Origin: Thermoplasmata archaeon
GTDB taxonomy: Archaea; Thermoplasmatota; Thermoplasmata; Thermoplasmatales; Thermoplasmataceae
NCBI GenBank assembly: GCA_021835265.1
Contig: JAKBQK010000030.1
Location: 1-5,210, forward strand
Direction: 5' to 3'
Length of the DNA stretch: 5,210 nucleotides
This document shows positions 5,085 through 5,210 of this stretch, in pieces (positions within the stretch are counted from its first letter, which is position 1; each line of letters opens with the position of its first letter). Under the pieces are notes generated by a model. The model had not been told where the DNA came from. It saw only the letters and a list, made by a program, of their open reading frames with translations, and ran no database searches. A program made the translations under genes and the position numbers.

Positions 5085-5210
5085 ATGCCAGACAAACTTA
5101 TAGCAGTGACAAGGACCTCATCCAAGGGCTCCTCATTGAGAATGACCCTACCAAAGGAGATAGCAGAAAAGTTGAATGTATCGGAATCAGAGCATATTGG
5201 ATTTTATGAA
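5085..5210 (+). CDS. AbrB/SpoVT-type looped-hinge DNA-binding protein, 5' part
   Basis: The first 42 codons are present and the gene runs off the right edge. The sequence begins with a basic arm (KLIAVTRTSSKGSS), continues with SLRMTLPKEIAEKLNV and then SESEHIGFYE. This is the order of the swapped-hairpin AbrB fold: a strand, an S/P-rich 'xRxTLPKEIxxxL' loop and helix, then a strand beginning around the 'D/E-H-I-x-F' region. Proteins of this type dimerise and bind DNA as transcription regulators, or act as antitoxins (MazE-like) beside a toxin gene. None is visible here, but the downstream neighbour lies outside the window. The ATG at 5085 is supported by the box 25-34 bases upstream and by conservation of the same start in the relic. 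It is divergent from the 310-residue membrane-protein gene. Confidence 0.85.
   Translation, partial: MPDKLIAVTRTSSKGSSLRMTLPKEIAEKLNVSESEHIGFYE

Larger units (their letters stand above)
5051..5210 (+). repeat. AbrB-locus duplicate, right copy (continues past the window)
   Basis: The partner of 3155-3323, aligned without gaps at an offset of 1896 bases. Its left boundary is about the same base as in the inner copy: before AAATATTTAA the two sequences differ apart from a shared ATTAA. The right boundary cannot be seen because the window ends. Confidence 0.8.

Noticed and set aside
1..5210. CRISPR arrays, tRNA genes, transposases, restriction or toxin-antitoxin genes
   Set aside because: No regularly spaced short repeats, cloverleaf, DDE or HNH signatures or toxin motifs were seen; the single AbrB gene alone does not establish a toxin-antitoxin pair because its partner would lie outside the window.

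Overview
This 5.2-kb AT-rich window (about one third G+C by eye) looks like an accessory region of an archaeal chromosome. Three things suggest archaea. Most start codons are preceded by an AT-rich, TATA-like box centred roughly 25-30 bases upstream with almost no room for a leader, the pattern of leaderless archaeal transcripts. Three of the five full-length genes begin with GTG. The right edge carries a small looped-hinge (AbrB/SpoVT-type) DNA-binding protein of a kind that is abundant in archaea. A Nitrososphaeria (Thaumarchaeota) host is my best guess. That rests on codon use and the style of the AbrB N-terminus, not on a marker gene.

Layout from left to right: (1) 1-344 has no convincing gene, but holds a degenerate 40-base repeat (191-230) and the promoter of the next gene. 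(2) 345-917 (+) encodes a 190-residue protein I do not recognise. (3) A hairpin at 974-1000 separates it from a convergent gene, 1034-1768 (-), a DUF5131 / phage Gp37-Gp68-like protein with three clustered cysteines. (4) Divergent from that, 1858-3156 (+) encodes TcmP, the three-Cys-motif partner protein. (5) 3155-3323 is a decayed copy of an AbrB-family gene with its promoter, inactivated by two adjacent in-frame stop codons. (6) 3325-3729 (-) encodes a small four-helix membrane protein. (7) 3730-4046 is intergenic, with a perfect 14-base palindrome and one doubtful 38-codon reading frame. (8) 4047-4979 (-) encodes a 310-residue protein with a soluble N-terminus and six predicted membrane helices. 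(9) 5085-5210 (+) is the start of an apparently intact AbrB-family gene that runs off the window.

The functional core is the DUF5131/TcmP pair. The two families are known to co-occur, but their joint reaction is, as far as I know, not established. Here they share an 89-base divergent promoter region, so they are probably co-regulated. The second theme is repetition. The promoter and 5' end of the AbrB gene occur twice without a gap (offset 1896 bases), and a third remnant of the promoter lies at 191-230. The copies bracket the unknown protein plus three-Cys pair on one side and the two membrane-protein genes on the other, which suggests cargo genes inserted between duplicated AbrB loci. That mobility model is inference.
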